The notes under the pieces are model-generated. The model was not told the origin of the DNA. It made no database searches and saw nothing but the letters and a program-made list of their open reading frames with translations. Of a stretch of DNA of 64,000 bases, positions 1 to 8,157 are shown piece after piece. The stretch covers positions 1 to 64,000 of the forward strand of contig NZ_BCQP01000037.1 of the NCBI RefSeq assembly GCF_001552135.1. The letters are read 5' to 3'. The translations under genes and the position numbers were made by a program. The number at the start of each line of letters is the position of its first letter. The stretch's first letter is position 1. Origin of the DNA: Actinomadura chibensis NBRC 106107. Lineage in GTDB: Bacteria > Actinomycetota > Actinomycetes > Streptosporangiales > Streptosporangiaceae.

Positions 1-144
1 GGGGCACCCGGCCCAGGCGGGGCACCCGGCCCAGGCGGGGCACCCGGCCCAGGCGGGGCACCCGGCCCAGGCGGGGCACCCGGCCCAGGCGGAGCGTCCG
101 CCCCGGACGGAGCGTCCGACCCGGGCGGGGTGCCCGGCTTGGAT
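1..144 (+). repeat. 18-bp tandem repeat encoding a GAPGPG hexapeptide
   Basis: Five identical 18-bp units (GGGGCACCCGGCCCAGGC) run from base 1 to 90, followed by three diverged units to base 144. The period is a multiple of three and all units stay open in the frame of the downstream terpene synthase gene, giving Gly-Ala-Pro-Gly-Pro-Gly repeats. The array probably extends upstream of the window. Confidence 0.9.
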
Positions 145-2064
145 GGGGGGACCGTTGAGCCGGACGGTGCGGTTGAGCGGGGGCTTGCGGATCTGTGGGC
201 GCGGACCGTGCCGGGGACGTCGCCGGGCTGGCGGCGCCGGTTCGCGGACGCCTTCCACGGCGCGGTCGGGGCCTCGGCCGAACTGCTGGACTTCCCCGAG
301 CGCGCCGTCCTCGACCCGATGGAGTACCTCGGCCTGCGGCGCGAGCGCGGCGGCATGCTCTGGACGGCGCGGCTGGTCGAGCGCTCCGTCCGCGCCGAGG
401 TCCCCGAGCGGCTCGCCGGGACGCGGCCGCTCCGCGTGATCGAGGCGTGCTTCGCCGACGTCGTCGGCCTGCGCGACGACCTGTTCCGCTACGCCCGCGA
501 CATGCGGAGGGGGTCGTCGTTCAACGTCGTCCCCGTCCTGGCGGAGTGGCTCGGGTACACCCGGCAGCAGGCGGCCGACCTCGTCGGGGACCTGCTCACT
601 GGGCGGATGACCCAGCTTGAGGACACCGTCCGCGACGAGCTTCCCCGGCTCGCCGCGGGGGAGGGCATGACGCGCGCCGAACTCGCCTCGGTCGGCGCCT
701 ACGTGCGGGCGCTGCGCGACCACATCGCGGGCGACCTGCGCTGGCACCGCGAGACGTCCCGGTACGGCGCCCCGGAGCCGCCGGGCGTGGACTGGACGCG
801 CCGGAGGACCCGCCGTCCGTCCACCGCGCGCACCGGACATTTCGCCGGGCGCCCCCTCGCGATGCCGTACCGGATCCAGCGCAACCCGCACCACGAGGTG
901 TGCGGGCTCAAGTCGACCGACTGGGCGCGGCGCATGGGCCTGCTGCGCCCGAACGGCGTCCCCGGCTCCGGAGCCTGGACGGAGCGGCAGTTCATGGCCG
1001 AGAACCTGGGCTACATCTCCTCCAACGCGTTTCCGGAGGCGGCGCCGCCCCGGTTGGAGCTGGTCAGCCAATGGCTGATCTTCGCCCTCTACATGGACGA
1101 CCTGGTGGTCGAGCTGTTCAAACGCGGCCGTCCGCTGGGCCCGGCCGACCTCGCCGCCGCCGAGACCCTGTTCGCCCGGTTCCCGGCGTTCATGCCCGCC
1201 GACCGCGACGCCCCTGTGCCCCGGCCGCGCAACGTCCTGGAGCGGTGCCTGGCCGACCTGTGGCCGCGCAGCGCCGAACTGTTCCCGCGCCGCGTCGACG
1301 GCCTCGGCGAGTACTGCTCCGGCCACCTGTGGGAGCTGTTCAACCTGTACCAGCGCCGCGTGCCAGAGCCGCTGGACTACTTCGACTGGCGGCGGCGCTC
1401 TTTCGCGCACACCCTCAACCTCACCTTCGTCAGGGCGTCCGCGGACGTCCGGCTGCACCCGGCCCTGTCCGCCAGCCGCCAACTCCGCGCCCTGGACAAC
1501 GCCGCCATGGACGCCATGCACCTGCTCAACGACGTGTTCTCCGTCCGCAAGGAGGTCGAGGTCGAACGCTGCCTGAGCACCGCGACCCTCCCGCTAGAAC
1601 GCCTCCTCGGCCAGACCCGCGCCGAGTCCCTCCGCACCCTCAACCACCTGGCGGGCGTCCGGCTGCGCCGCTTCGACCAGATCGCAACCGAGCGGCTGCC
1701 CGCCCTCACCGCCAAGCTCGGCCTGGACGCGGACGCGTGCCGGACCCTCGACCGCTACGTGGACGCCCTGCGGGCCTGGCTCGCCGCCATCCACCACTGG
1801 CACCACGCGGGCGACCGCTTCTCCACCCGGACGGCACCGCATCCGGCCCTGGGCACGTCCACGCCCCATCCGACGCCCGTCCAGGCCCCCCGCGCCTTCC
1901 GCAACACCCTGACCATCACCGACCCCGCCCCCCACTCCTCCTTGACCCCCCTGACCGAACGCCCACCCCCCACCCCAAACCCCACACACCACAACCACCC
2001 ACCACACCCCTCACCCACCCCCCACCCGCCCGCTCCCCGCCCCGCCCGCCAACCAGCCGCCTGA
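1..2064 (+). CDS. Two-domain class I terpene synthase, germacradienol/geosmin synthase-like, 5' partial
   Basis: The frame is open from base 1, so the start lies upstream; the GTG at 130 is only an internal possibility. After the repeats, the first visible part matches the second half of an N-terminal terpene cyclase domain (ERGLADLWARTVPG, then the conserved RR..GG stretch near nt 340). Its metal-binding NSE motif, normally NDLFSYQRE, reads DDLFRYARD at nt 475-501, so all three ligand positions differ. A second complete domain follows: an aspartate-rich DDLVVE near nt 1096 and an intact NSE motif NDVFSVRKE at nt 1528-1554. The C-terminal 70 or so residues are Pro/Thr/His-rich low complexity. 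Class I cyclases ionise prenyl diphosphates with Mg2+. The overall architecture is that of geosmin synthase, but the altered N-terminal motif makes that exact product doubtful. No partner biosynthetic genes are visible. Confidence 0.8.
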   Translation, partial: GAPGPGGAPGPGGAPGPGGAPGPGGAPGPGGASAPDGASDPGGVPGLDGGTVEPDGAVERGLADLWARTVPGTSPGWRRRFADAFHGAVGASAELLDFPERAVLDPMEYLGLRRERGGMLWTARLVERSVRAEVPERLAGTRPLRVIEACFADVVGLRDDLFRYARDMRRGSSFNVVPVLAEWLGYTRQQAADLVGDLLTGRMTQLEDTVRDELPRLAAGEGMTRAELASVGAYVRALRDHIAGDLRWHRETSRYGAPEPPGVDWTRRRTRRPSTARTGHFAGRPLAMPYRIQRNPHHEVCGLKSTDWARRMGLLRPNGVPGSGAWTERQFMAENLGYISSNAFPEAAPPRLELVSQWLIFALYMDDLVVELFKRGRPLGPADLAAAETLFARFPAFMPADRDAPVPRPRNVLERCLADLWPRSAELFPRRVDGLGEYCSGHLWELFNLYQRRVPEPLDYFDWRRRSFAHTLNLTFVRASADVRLHPALSASRQLRALDNAAMDAMHLLNDVFSVRKEVEVERCLSTATLPLERLLGQTRAESLRTLNHLAGVRLRRFDQIATERLPALTAKLGLDADACRTLDRYVDALRAWLAAIHHWHHAGDRFSTRTAPHPALGTSTPHPTPVQAPRAFRNTLTITDPAPHSSLTPLTERPPPTPNPTHHNHPPHPSPTPHPPAPRPARQPAA

Positions 2065-2068
2065 CACC

Positions 2069-2395
2069 CAACCACCCAACGACGAACCACCCGACGACGA
2101 ACCGCCCGACTACCGAACCACCTGACTACGAACGGCCCGACAACCAGCCGCCCGACAACCAGCCGCCCGACTACCAGCCGTTCAACGACCAACCACCTGA
2201 CGACCAGCCGCCGACGACCAACCACCTGACGACGAACCGCCCAACGACCAACCGCCCGACAACCAGCAGCCTGAGTCAACGACCAGCACGAACCCTCCGC
2301 CCGGGATTGTGGAGGTAGACGCCCTCCACACGCGGCGGAACGAGGGCCGCCCGACAACGAGCCGCCTGACGACCGGCCGCCTGGCTACGAGCGTG
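2069..2395. repeat. 15-bp degenerate tandem repeat array
   Basis: Units resembling CAGCCGCCCGACAAC recur every 15 bp just after the terpene synthase stop, cleanest between 2130 and 2262 and more degraded to about 2395. The array is open in several frames on both strands only because of its composition. There is no ribosome-binding site or recognisable protein. The remaining bases to 2516 show nothing. Confidence 0.7.
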
Positions 2396-2516
2396 CCGCT
2401 CCACATCCCGGGCCTGGACCACTGAACGGCCTGAGCACTGCCCTCACACCGGCTTCGGTACCTCGTTCCGGGCGTCTCCGGCGCGGGGGCGGTGGGGCCG
2501 GGCAGGTGGCTGGGTG

Positions 2517-2951
2517 TCAGCTGAATGAGGGGCGTCTTCGGAGAACGGTGCCTACGAGGACCTCCTCGTTGGGTAGGGCGGACTCGGCGTAAGGCGCGGT
2601 GCCTCTTTCGGCTATCTGCGCCGAGGTGATGGTCAGGTCGTAGTGGGCCCACACCATGGCGGCGTCGGCCAGGCGGCGGGGGGTCGCGTGGATCAGGTGG
2701 ACGTCCGGCGTATCGGCGACGACCAGCAGGACGGGCGCGCCGCGGTCCAACTGGACGGCGGTCGGGTCGTCCGGCCAGACCGCCACGCGCAGCCGCAGGC
2801 CGTCGAGGACGCGCAGCTCGCCCCAGTCGGGGACGCACACCCGGGGGCGCCCGTCCGCGCCGCCGGTGAGCATGAGGACGGGACGCCGCCGCGCCTGGGC
2901 GCTTCTGATCACGTCGAGGGAGGTCGAAAGGACGTCGGGCGAGGCTGTCAT
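2517..2951 (-). CDS. Uncharacterised protein under an SOS-box-like operator, 144 aa
   Basis: Start chosen at the ATG at 2951 because GGCGGAG lies about 6 nt upstream; an ATG at 2957 would have the same motif touching it. The protein is soluble, with no signal peptide or membrane segment. A hydrophobic beta-rich stretch (residues about 20-85) with phrases such as RPVLMLTGGADGRPRV faintly recalls FMN-binding split-barrel (pyridoxamine oxidase-like) proteins, but I cannot place it with confidence. An inverted repeat matching the actinobacterial LexA box at 15 of 16 positions lies 70 bp upstream at 3021-3036. This suggests induction by DNA damage. Third codon positions are strongly GC-biased as expected for a real gene. 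Confidence 0.7.
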   Translation of the reverse strand: MTASPDVLSTSLDVIRSAQARRRPVLMLTGGADGRPRVCVPDWGELRVLDGLRLRVAVWPDDPTAVQLDRGAPVLLVVADTPDVHLIHATPRRLADAAMVWAHYDLTITSAQIAERGTAPYAESALPNEEVLVGTVLRRRPSFS

Positions 2952-3020
2952 CGGCATCTCCGCCTTACGTCGAAGGTCCGCGGCCGTCCCGGAGAACGCT
3001 CTCCGAGCCGACCCCATCGT

Positions 3021-3036
3021 TCGAATACATGTTCGA
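3021..3036. promoter_or_regulatory. Putative LexA (SOS) box
   Basis: TCGAATACATGTTCGA matches the mycobacterial/actinobacterial LexA consensus TCGAAC-N4-GTTCGA with a single mismatch. It stands 70 bp upstream of the minus-strand gene starting at 2951. Recognised by eye only. Confidence 0.65.
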
Positions 3037-3109
3037 TATTACTCGATCACTACGACCTTTCGCCCCCGCCGCGACGCCACCATCCCCTGGCCCGCCAGTC
3101 ACCCGAACC

Positions 3110-3510
3110 CGCGCCCCACAGTCGAGCCGAACCCCCACCCAGTCGACCGAACCCGTCGCCCAGCCGACCCGAACCCGCCAGGCGAGGCGAACCCGCCACC
3201 CAGCCGGACGCGCACCGCCAACCGAACCCACGCCGCCAGCCGAACCCGCGCCGTGGAGTCGGACGCGCCCCCAGCCGGACGCGCCGCCAGCCGAACCCGC
3301 ACCCCCAGCCGAACCCGCGCCGTCCAGTCGGACGCGTGCCCCCAGCCGGACGTGCCCCCGGCCGAACCCACGCCGCCAGCCGGACGCGCCACCAGCCGCA
3401 CCCGCACCCCCAGCCGGACGCGCGCCGTCCAGTCGGAAACGCGCTGCCCAGCCGGAAACGCGCCCCGAGCCGGAAACGCGCCGCCAGCCAAACCCACGCT
3501 GTGCAGGCGG
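3110..3510. repeat. Degenerate GC-rich repeats between the two small SOS-box genes
   Basis: The stretch is built of related segments such as CAGCCGAACCCGC and CAGCCGGACGCGCC. A longer segment containing CCGTCCAGTCGGA occurs at about 3320 and 3425, with a variant at 3251. It is open in several frames but has no start signals or protein similarity. I regard it as non-coding minisatellite-like DNA. Confidence 0.6.
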
Positions 3511-3515
3511 GGGGG

Positions 3516-3755
3516 TTAGTCGGATGCGTCCGGGGGCTGGTCGGCGAGCGGGTATTCGACCAGGGCCAGTACTCGGCTGGCCATGAAGCGGGCCGTGCGG
3601 ACCGCCGTGCCGGTGCGGGTCACCTCGCTGACCTCGACGACCCCGCGGCGGGTCGCGATCTCCACGCGGCGGCCGGCGCGGCTCGCCACCACCTCGTACG
3701 TCCGCGTTCCCTCGCCGCCGGCGTCGATCACGATCTCGACCCTGTCGCCCTTCAT
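3516..3755 (-). CDS. Small conserved-looking protein under an SOS-box-like operator, 79 aa
   Basis: ATG at 3755 is preceded by GGAGG with 9 nt spacing. The product begins MKGDRVEIVIDAGGEGTRTY and is charged, soluble and probably all-beta (EVVASRAGRRVEIATRRGVVEVSEVTRTG), with no cysteines or membrane segment. I do not recognise the family well enough to assign a function. A near-perfect LexA box at 3775-3790 sits only 20 bp upstream, adjoining a TATAAG -10-like hexamer. LexA binding there would be expected to block transcription, so DNA-damage induction is likely. The next minus-strand gene upstream (3845) is TauE/SafE and seems unrelated. Confidence 0.8.
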   Translation of the reverse strand: MKGDRVEIVIDAGGEGTRTYEVVASRAGRRVEIATRRGVVEVSEVTRTGTAVRTARFMASRVLALVEYPLADQPPDASD

Positions 3756-3774
3756 CGGCGCGAACCTCCGATAG

Positions 3775-3796
3775 TCGAACGTATATTCGACTTATA
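3775..3796 (-). promoter_or_regulatory. Putative LexA (SOS) box overlapping the promoter of the 79-aa gene
   Basis: TCGAACGTATATTCGA at 3775-3790 differs from TCGAAC-N4-GTTCGA at one position. On the minus strand a TATAAG hexamer (3791-3796) directly precedes it and could be the -10 element. Confidence 0.7.
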
Positions 3797-3844
3797 CCCG
3801 GAACGTCCGCCCGCGAACCCTGGGCGCGGCGCCGAAACCGCTGG

Positions 3845-4615
3845 TCACAGCAGGAGATTCACGATGGCGACGAGGCCGACCACCACGATCACGCCGCGCA
3901 GCACGAGCGGCGGGATGCGCCGTCCGACCCGGGCGCCGAGGAACCCGCCGACCGTCGCGCCGGACGCGATCATCAGCACCGCCCACCAGTTGACGCGCGT
4001 GTCCGAGAACAGCCACATGAGCGTGAACAGGAGCCCGGCCGTCCCGTTCACGATGGCCGCGAGGACGTTCTTCGCCGCGTTCAGCCGCTGGAGGTCGTCG
4101 TCCAGCATGATGCCGAGCAGGGCGATGAGGATGATCCCCTGCGCGGCCCCGAAGTAGCCGCCGTACACGCCCGAGAGCAGCACGCCGACCCACAGCGCCG
4201 CGCCGCCGTGCGGGCGGTGCTCGCCCTCGCGCCGCCGCAGCATCCACCGCTGCAGCCGGGGCTGCGCCACCACCAGCACCAGCGCGATCACGATCAGCGC
4301 GATCACGATGACGTCGAACGCCCCGGCCGGGAGGCCGAGCAGCAGCAGCCCGCCGATCACCGCGCCGAGCAGGGACGCGCCGGCCAGCCGCAGCAGCCGC
4401 CCGCGCTGCCCCTTCAGCTCCTCCCGGTAGCCGTAGGCGCCGGTCGCGCTGCCCGGCACCAGCCCGATCGTGTTCGACACGTTCGCGACCACGGGCGGGT
4501 AGCCGAGCGCCACCATGGTCGGGAACGTGATCAGCGAGCCGGAGCCGACGATGGTGTTGATGCCGCCCGCGGCGATCCCGGCCGCGAAGACGACCGCCGC
4601 GTCCAGCGCGTCCAC
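3845..4615 (-). CDS. TauE/SafE (DUF81) family membrane permease, 256 aa
   Basis: Integral membrane protein of the TauE/SafE family, whose members export sulfite, sulfoacetate or other small organic anions. About eight hydrophobic segments are visible. The N-terminal half carries the family's glycine-rich AAGGINTIVGSGSLITFP and the second half repeats it in diverged form (GGYFGAAQGI). The GTG at 4615 follows the ATPase stop (4621) by 5 nt, so the two genes are almost certainly co-transcribed and translationally coupled. A cytoplasmic ATPase next to a DUF81 permease might suggest energised transport, but TauE/SafE proteins are not known to need an ABC ATPase, so the pairing may be only positional. 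Substrate unknown. Confidence 0.85.
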   Translation of the reverse strand: MDALDAAVVFAAGIAAGGINTIVGSGSLITFPTMVALGYPPVVANVSNTIGLVPGSATGAYGYREELKGQRGRLLRLAGASLLGAVIGGLLLLGLPAGAFDVIVIALIVIALVLVVAQPRLQRWMLRRREGEHRPHGGAALWVGVLLSGVYGGYFGAAQGIILIALLGIMLDDDLQRLNAAKNVLAAIVNGTAGLLFTLMWLFSDTRVNWWAVLMIASGATVGGFLGARVGRRIPPLVLRGVIVVVGLVAIVNLLL

Positions 4616-4620
4616 CGAGC

Positions 4621-5409
4621 TCAGCGGACGGACCTCGCGTACCAGCGCCCGTTCTGCCGGTCCACCGCGAGCGGGAGGCCGAACGTGCCCGACAGGTGCT
4701 CGGCGGTGAACACCTCGTCCACCTTGCCCTGCGCGACGATCTGGCCGCCGCGCAGCAGCAGCGCGTGGGTGAAGCCCTCCGGGACCTCCTCCACGTGGTG
4801 GGTGACCATCGCCATCGTCGGCGCGGTCGGGTCGTCGGCGAGGGCGGCGAGCCGGGCGACGAGGTCCTCGCGGCCGCCGAGGTCGAGGCCCGCGGCGGGC
4901 TCGTCCAGCAGCAGCAGCTCGGGGTCGGGCATGAGCGCGCGGGCGATCTGGACGCGCTTGCGCTCCCCCTCGGAGAGCGTGCTGAACGTCCGGCGGATCA
5001 GGTCGGCGCAGCCGAGCGCGTCGAGCAGCGCGACGGCGCGGCCGACGTCGGTCGAGTCGTACTCCTCCTGCCAGCGTCCGAGGATCGCGTACGAGGCGGT
5101 CAGCACCAGGTCGATGACCGTCTCCCCGGACGGCACCTTCTCCGCGAGCGACGAGCTGGCGAGGCCGATGCGGGGGCGCAGCTCGAACACGTCCGTCCGG
5201 CCGAGCTCCTCCTCCAGGATCCGGACGGAGCCCTCGGTCGGATGCATCATGGCGGCGGCGATCTGGAGCAGGGTCGTCTTGCCCGCCCCGTTCGGCCCGA
5301 CGATGACCCAGCGGTCGCCCTCGTTCACCGTCCACGTCACGTCGCGCAGCAGGTTCGCCCCGCCGCGCCTGACCCCGACTCCGCGGAGTTGAAGCACCTC
5401 GCCGGTCAT
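4621..5409 (-). CDS. ABC transporter-type ATPase, 262 aa
   Basis: Single nucleotide-binding domain: Walker A GPNGAGKTT, Q-loop region, signature LSEGERKR, Walker B LLLLDEP and a switch histidine in THHVEEV. ATG at 5409 is preceded by GAAGG with 6 nt spacing; upstream in-frame codons have no such site. No ABC permease is encoded nearby. The closest architecture I know is the solitary COG1119/ModF-like ATPase group rather than a classical importer. It is the first gene of a two-gene operon with the TauE/SafE permease, which starts 5 nt after its stop. Confidence 0.88.
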   Translation of the reverse strand: MTGEVLQLRGVGVRRGGANLLRDVTWTVNEGDRWVIVGPNGAGKTTLLQIAAAMMHPTEGSVRILEEELGRTDVFELRPRIGLASSSLAEKVPSGETVIDLVLTASYAILGRWQEEYDSTDVGRAVALLDALGCADLIRRTFSTLSEGERKRVQIARALMPDPELLLLDEPAAGLDLGGREDLVARLAALADDPTAPTMAMVTHHVEEVPEGFTHALLLRGGQIVAQGKVDEVFTAEHLSGTFGLPLAVDRQNGRWYARSVR

Positions 5410-5627
5410 CGCGCGCCTTCGTCCCCTCCGGTGGTCCCTGATCCTCAGAAGAGAACTTATGCGATGCGGGACGGCCGCGGACCCCCGGCTCCCCACCGGG
5501 AAACCGCCGCCCGGCGACGCCTCCGCGCGCCCCGCTCCGGCGCGAGAGGTTCGGCGCGAGCCGCGGCGCGGACGATCGGAGCGCTTATGGTGGATCGCAT
5601 GCCCATCAGGGAGTGTTGGGGACGGCA

Positions 5628-6398
5628 ATGAGCAAGGACGCTGCGACCGCGCTGGCCGCCTGGGGCAATGCCTGGCTGACCGGACACGTCGGCCTGGACG
5701 AGGCGGTCGACGCGGTCGAGAAGACCGCTGGCCCGCAGATCCTGCGCGGCGCCTCCGCGAACGGACACGCGGCCGAGACGCCGCTCCGCGGCGCGCTCGG
5801 CGACCTGCGCGTCGCCGGGATGGCCGCGCTGCGGCTGGCCCTGCCCGAGCCGGGCGACCCGCTCGGGCTGACCGGCCCGCCCGCGTTCAACCGCGCCGCG
5901 ATCGACGCGGGCGCGGCCGTCGTCGCCGTGTTCGGCGACCGGGCGGTCGGCCTCGTCCCGGCCGACGACCTGCGCGGATCGTCCTACGTCGGGATCCGCT
6001 GGACGGCCTGCGACGCGGCCCCGGCCGAGCCCGACGTCCCGCCGCTCGCCGACGCCGACCGGCAGCTCGCCCTCGCCATGCGGGACGCGACCGAGGCGCT
6101 CCTCACCGTGGACGACTTCGCGGGCGTCCCGCCCGAGATCGCCGACGCGCTCGCCGCGCTGCGCGACCCGGACCGCGGCGACCATCCGCTCGCCCCCGGC
6201 TACCCGCCCCGCGCGCACCGCGTGGCCGCGCTCGCCGGGCGGCTGTCCCTCGTCGTCGACCTCGCCCGCCGGATGGACGACCGCGGGCTCGGCGCCGACC
6301 AGATGCGGCGCCGCGGCGAGGCGCTGCGGCTGCTCGACCGGGCCGTCCGCCGGGCGCTCGTGGCGGCGTGCAACAGCGCGTTCGACCCCGTCCCGTAG
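5628..6398 (+). CDS. Conserved hypothetical actinobacterial protein, 256 aa
   Basis: ATG at 5628 is chosen because GGGGA ends 5 nt upstream; a GTG at 5613 is possible. The protein is soluble, alanine/leucine-rich and largely helical. An internal stretch around residues 65-110 reads LRLALPEPGDPLGLTGPPAFN and the C-terminus is a helical bundle (DRAVRRALVAACNSAFDP). It resembles a hypothetical protein seen across Streptomyces and relatives, without a named domain that I can assign. It stands alone on the plus strand, convergent with the RDD gene, with a hairpin terminator 38 bp downstream. Confidence 0.75.
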   Translation: MSKDAATALAAWGNAWLTGHVGLDEAVDAVEKTAGPQILRGASANGHAAETPLRGALGDLRVAGMAALRLALPEPGDPLGLTGPPAFNRAAIDAGAAVVAVFGDRAVGLVPADDLRGSSYVGIRWTACDAAPAEPDVPPLADADRQLALAMRDATEALLTVDDFAGVPPEIADALAALRDPDRGDHPLAPGYPPRAHRVAALAGRLSLVVDLARRMDDRGLGADQMRRRGEALRLLDRAVRRALVAACNSAFDPVP

Positions 6399-6435
6399 CC
6401 GCGGGAACCCGCAGCCGCAGGGACCCGTGGACACG

Positions 6436-6470
6436 GGAACGGGGCGCCCCCGAAGGGGACGCCCCGTTCC
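6436..6470. terminator. GC-rich bidirectional hairpin terminator
   Basis: GGAACGGGGCG pairs with CGCCCCGTTCC, the stem continuing through a one-base bulge around loop 6451-6454. It sits between convergent genes ending at 6398 (plus) and 6487 (minus). No U-tract, as is common in actinomycetes. Confidence 0.8.
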
Positions 6471-6486
6471 GCCGTGAGCCGTACGG

Positions 6487-7206
6487 TCAGGCGCGGACCA
6501 CGAGGGTGTTGCAGATCTTGTCGGCGAACGTCTGCTTGCGCTCGTCCCACAGCGGCCAGAGGAAGCCGATGTAGCAGAGGAAGCTGTCGGCGATGTGCGC
6601 GAACTTGCGGGCGATCGCCATGCCGAACCCGATCGGCTGCCCGGTCTGCGCGCTGACGAGCCGGATGCCCATCTGCCGCTTCCCGACGGACTGGCCGGTG
6701 GTGCCCTCCTGGTAGCAGATCCACAGGCCGGCGCCGATGAGCAGGGCGAAGCCGATCAGGTAGAACAGGATGCCGATCACGGCCGCGCCGCCGCCGGAGC
6801 TGGCGAGCAGGCCGCCGATGAAGTACAGCACCCAGAACGGCGCCATGAAGATGAGGTAGTCGATGATGTAGCCGCCGGCGCGCGACCCCCACTCGGCGAG
6901 CTGCCCCGCGCTGCCGTAGTGGTGGTGGTGCACCTCCTGGTAGCCGGGCGCGGCCGGGGGCGGCGCGCCGTAGCCGGGCTGGGCGGGCGGCGGCTGCTGG
7001 CCGTAGCCGGGCTGGGCCGCGGGCTGGCCGTACCCCGGCTGGGCCGGGGGCTGTCCGTAGCCGGGCTGCGCCGGGGGCTGCTGCCCGTAGCCGGGCTGCC
7101 CCGGCTGCTGGCCGTAACCGGGCTGGGCCGGGGGCTGCTGGCCGTACCCGGGCTGTTGCTGCCCGTAGCCCGGCTGCTGACCGTACGGGTCGTAGGGGTT
7201 ACCCAC
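6487..7206 (-). CDS. RDD-family membrane protein with PGYGQ-repeat N-terminus, 239 aa
   Basis: Residues 1 to about 90 are a low-complexity tail of PGYGQQP-type repeats ending in a histidine cluster (HHHHY). The C-terminal half is an RDD domain: WGSRAGGYIIDYLI, two or three hydrophobic segments, then TGQSVGKRQMGIRLV. RDD proteins are small membrane proteins of mostly unknown transport function. Start is GTG at 7206, preceded by AAGGAG with about 5 nt spacing. It lies 89 bp downstream of the DUF2752 gene on the same strand, a pairing common in actinobacteria, so an operon is likely. The Tyr/Gln/Gly repeats resemble phase-separating or surface-exposed tails. Confidence 0.88.
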   Translation of the reverse strand: MGNPYDPYGQQPGYGQQQPGYGQQPPAQPGYGQQPGQPGYGQQPPAQPGYGQPPAQPGYGQPAAQPGYGQQPPPAQPGYGAPPPAAPGYQEVHHHHYGSAGQLAEWGSRAGGYIIDYLIFMAPFWVLYFIGGLLASSGGGAAVIGILFYLIGFALLIGAGLWICYQEGTTGQSVGKRQMGIRLVSAQTGQPIGFGMAIARKFAHIADSFLCYIGFLWPLWDERKQTFADKICNTLVVRA

Positions 7207-7295
7207 ACTTGCTCCTTATTGATTGACCCTGTGGTTATGTGACGCCCGCCGGACCCGGAGGGCTCCGCAAGTCTGTCGGAGGACCACCCTCCGGC

Positions 7296-7745
7296 TCAAA
7301 CCCGCAGAACGCCGAACCGGGCGAGCTGCCACAGCTCCGACCCCACGAGGGCGGTGCCGAGCATCCAGGCACGGGTCTTCGGCTGGAGTGCCCACCACCG
7401 TCGTCCCAGCCCGAGGGGCGCGACCGCGACCGCGACCGCGCCGAGGAGGACCATCGGGTTCGCGAGCGCCGCCTGGGCCGGACGGCCCCCGCCGAACTCG
7501 ATGAACACGGTAGTGCCCCCGCATACGGGACATGGGACTCCGGTGAGCGCCCGAAGGGGACAGAGCACGCCGGGGTCGTCGAGCCGGTGGATCCACGCGG
7601 CGCCGACGGCCGCGGCCGCCATCGCCGCGACGCGCAGCACCACACCCAGGGGTCCGTGCCGCGCCGCGGTGAGGGTCCGGCTGACGATCCCCCCGAGCGC
7701 ACCTTCCGGTGCACCGGTGGCCGCCGCCCCGGGCGCTCCCCCCAA
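7296..7745 (-). CDS. DUF2752 membrane protein, 149 aa
   Basis: The hallmark CPLRALTGVPCPVCGGTTVF is present, the CPxCGxT core that defines DUF2752, together with three hydrophobic segments. The upstream frame is open for 84 more codons, but I place the start at TTG 7745 because GGAGG precedes it by 5 nt and the segment above looks non-coding. Function unknown. Paired cysteines facing a membrane boundary suggest metal or redox binding (inference). Probably co-transcribed with the RDD gene downstream. Confidence 0.75.
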   Translation of the reverse strand: MGGAPGAAATGAPEGALGGIVSRTLTAARHGPLGVVLRVAAMAAAAVGAAWIHRLDDPGVLCPLRALTGVPCPVCGGTTVFIEFGGGRPAQAALANPMVLLGAVAVAVAPLGLGRRWWALQPKTRAWMLGTALVGSELWQLARFGVLRV

Positions 7746-7779
7746 CGGATCCTCCGCCTCGAAAGAAATAAAGCTGAGT

Positions 7780-7796
7780 GACCCGTATACCGGGTC
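7780..7796. promoter_or_regulatory. Palindrome upstream of the DUF2752-RDD operon
   Basis: GACCCG-TATAC-CGGGTC, perfect 6-bp arms, about 35 bp upstream of the DUF2752 start. It could be a repressor operator or an RNA hairpin. The rest of the gap to 8067 shows no gene. Confidence 0.45.
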
Positions 7797-8067
7797 CACC
7801 CCAAGGCGGGTCAAGTCCGGACAACGATCCGCGATCGGACCGTTACCCCGTGCGCACCGACACCGCCTCAGGGGCAAGAGTAGGACAAATCGCCAGCTAC
7901 ATGGGCACTCTTTCGCCCGATGATTGTCACGAAATCGACGCCGCGGCCGCGGAACGGAACACGGGATCGCGCGCGGGGCGGGACGCGCGGAAGTCACGGA
8001 GGGCGCCCGCGCGAGAGGCGCGAAAGGGCATGCGCGCGGGACGCGTGAAGGGGGGTCCGGACGGTCG

Positions 8068-8157
8068 GCCGGTCGGGCGTGAGCGGTTCGGGCGATCGGG
8101 CTCAGCCGGTCGGGCTCGGGCGGTCGGACTCGGGTTCGGGCGGTCGGGCTCGGGCGG
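8068..8157. repeat. Short direct repeats downstream of the PP2C gene
   Basis: GGTCGGGCTCGGGC-like segments recur five or six times right up to the phosphatase stop codon. No gene. They may act as part of the transcript end but form no clear terminator. Confidence 0.55.

Noticed and set aside
1..2064. Terpene biosynthetic gene cluster
   Set aside because: Only the synthase is visible; the genes to its right are housekeeping or unknown. The left side lies outside the window.
1755..2357. Repetitive minus-strand frame over the 15-bp repeats
   Set aside because: Val/Arg-rich translation of a repeat with no start signals; not a gene.
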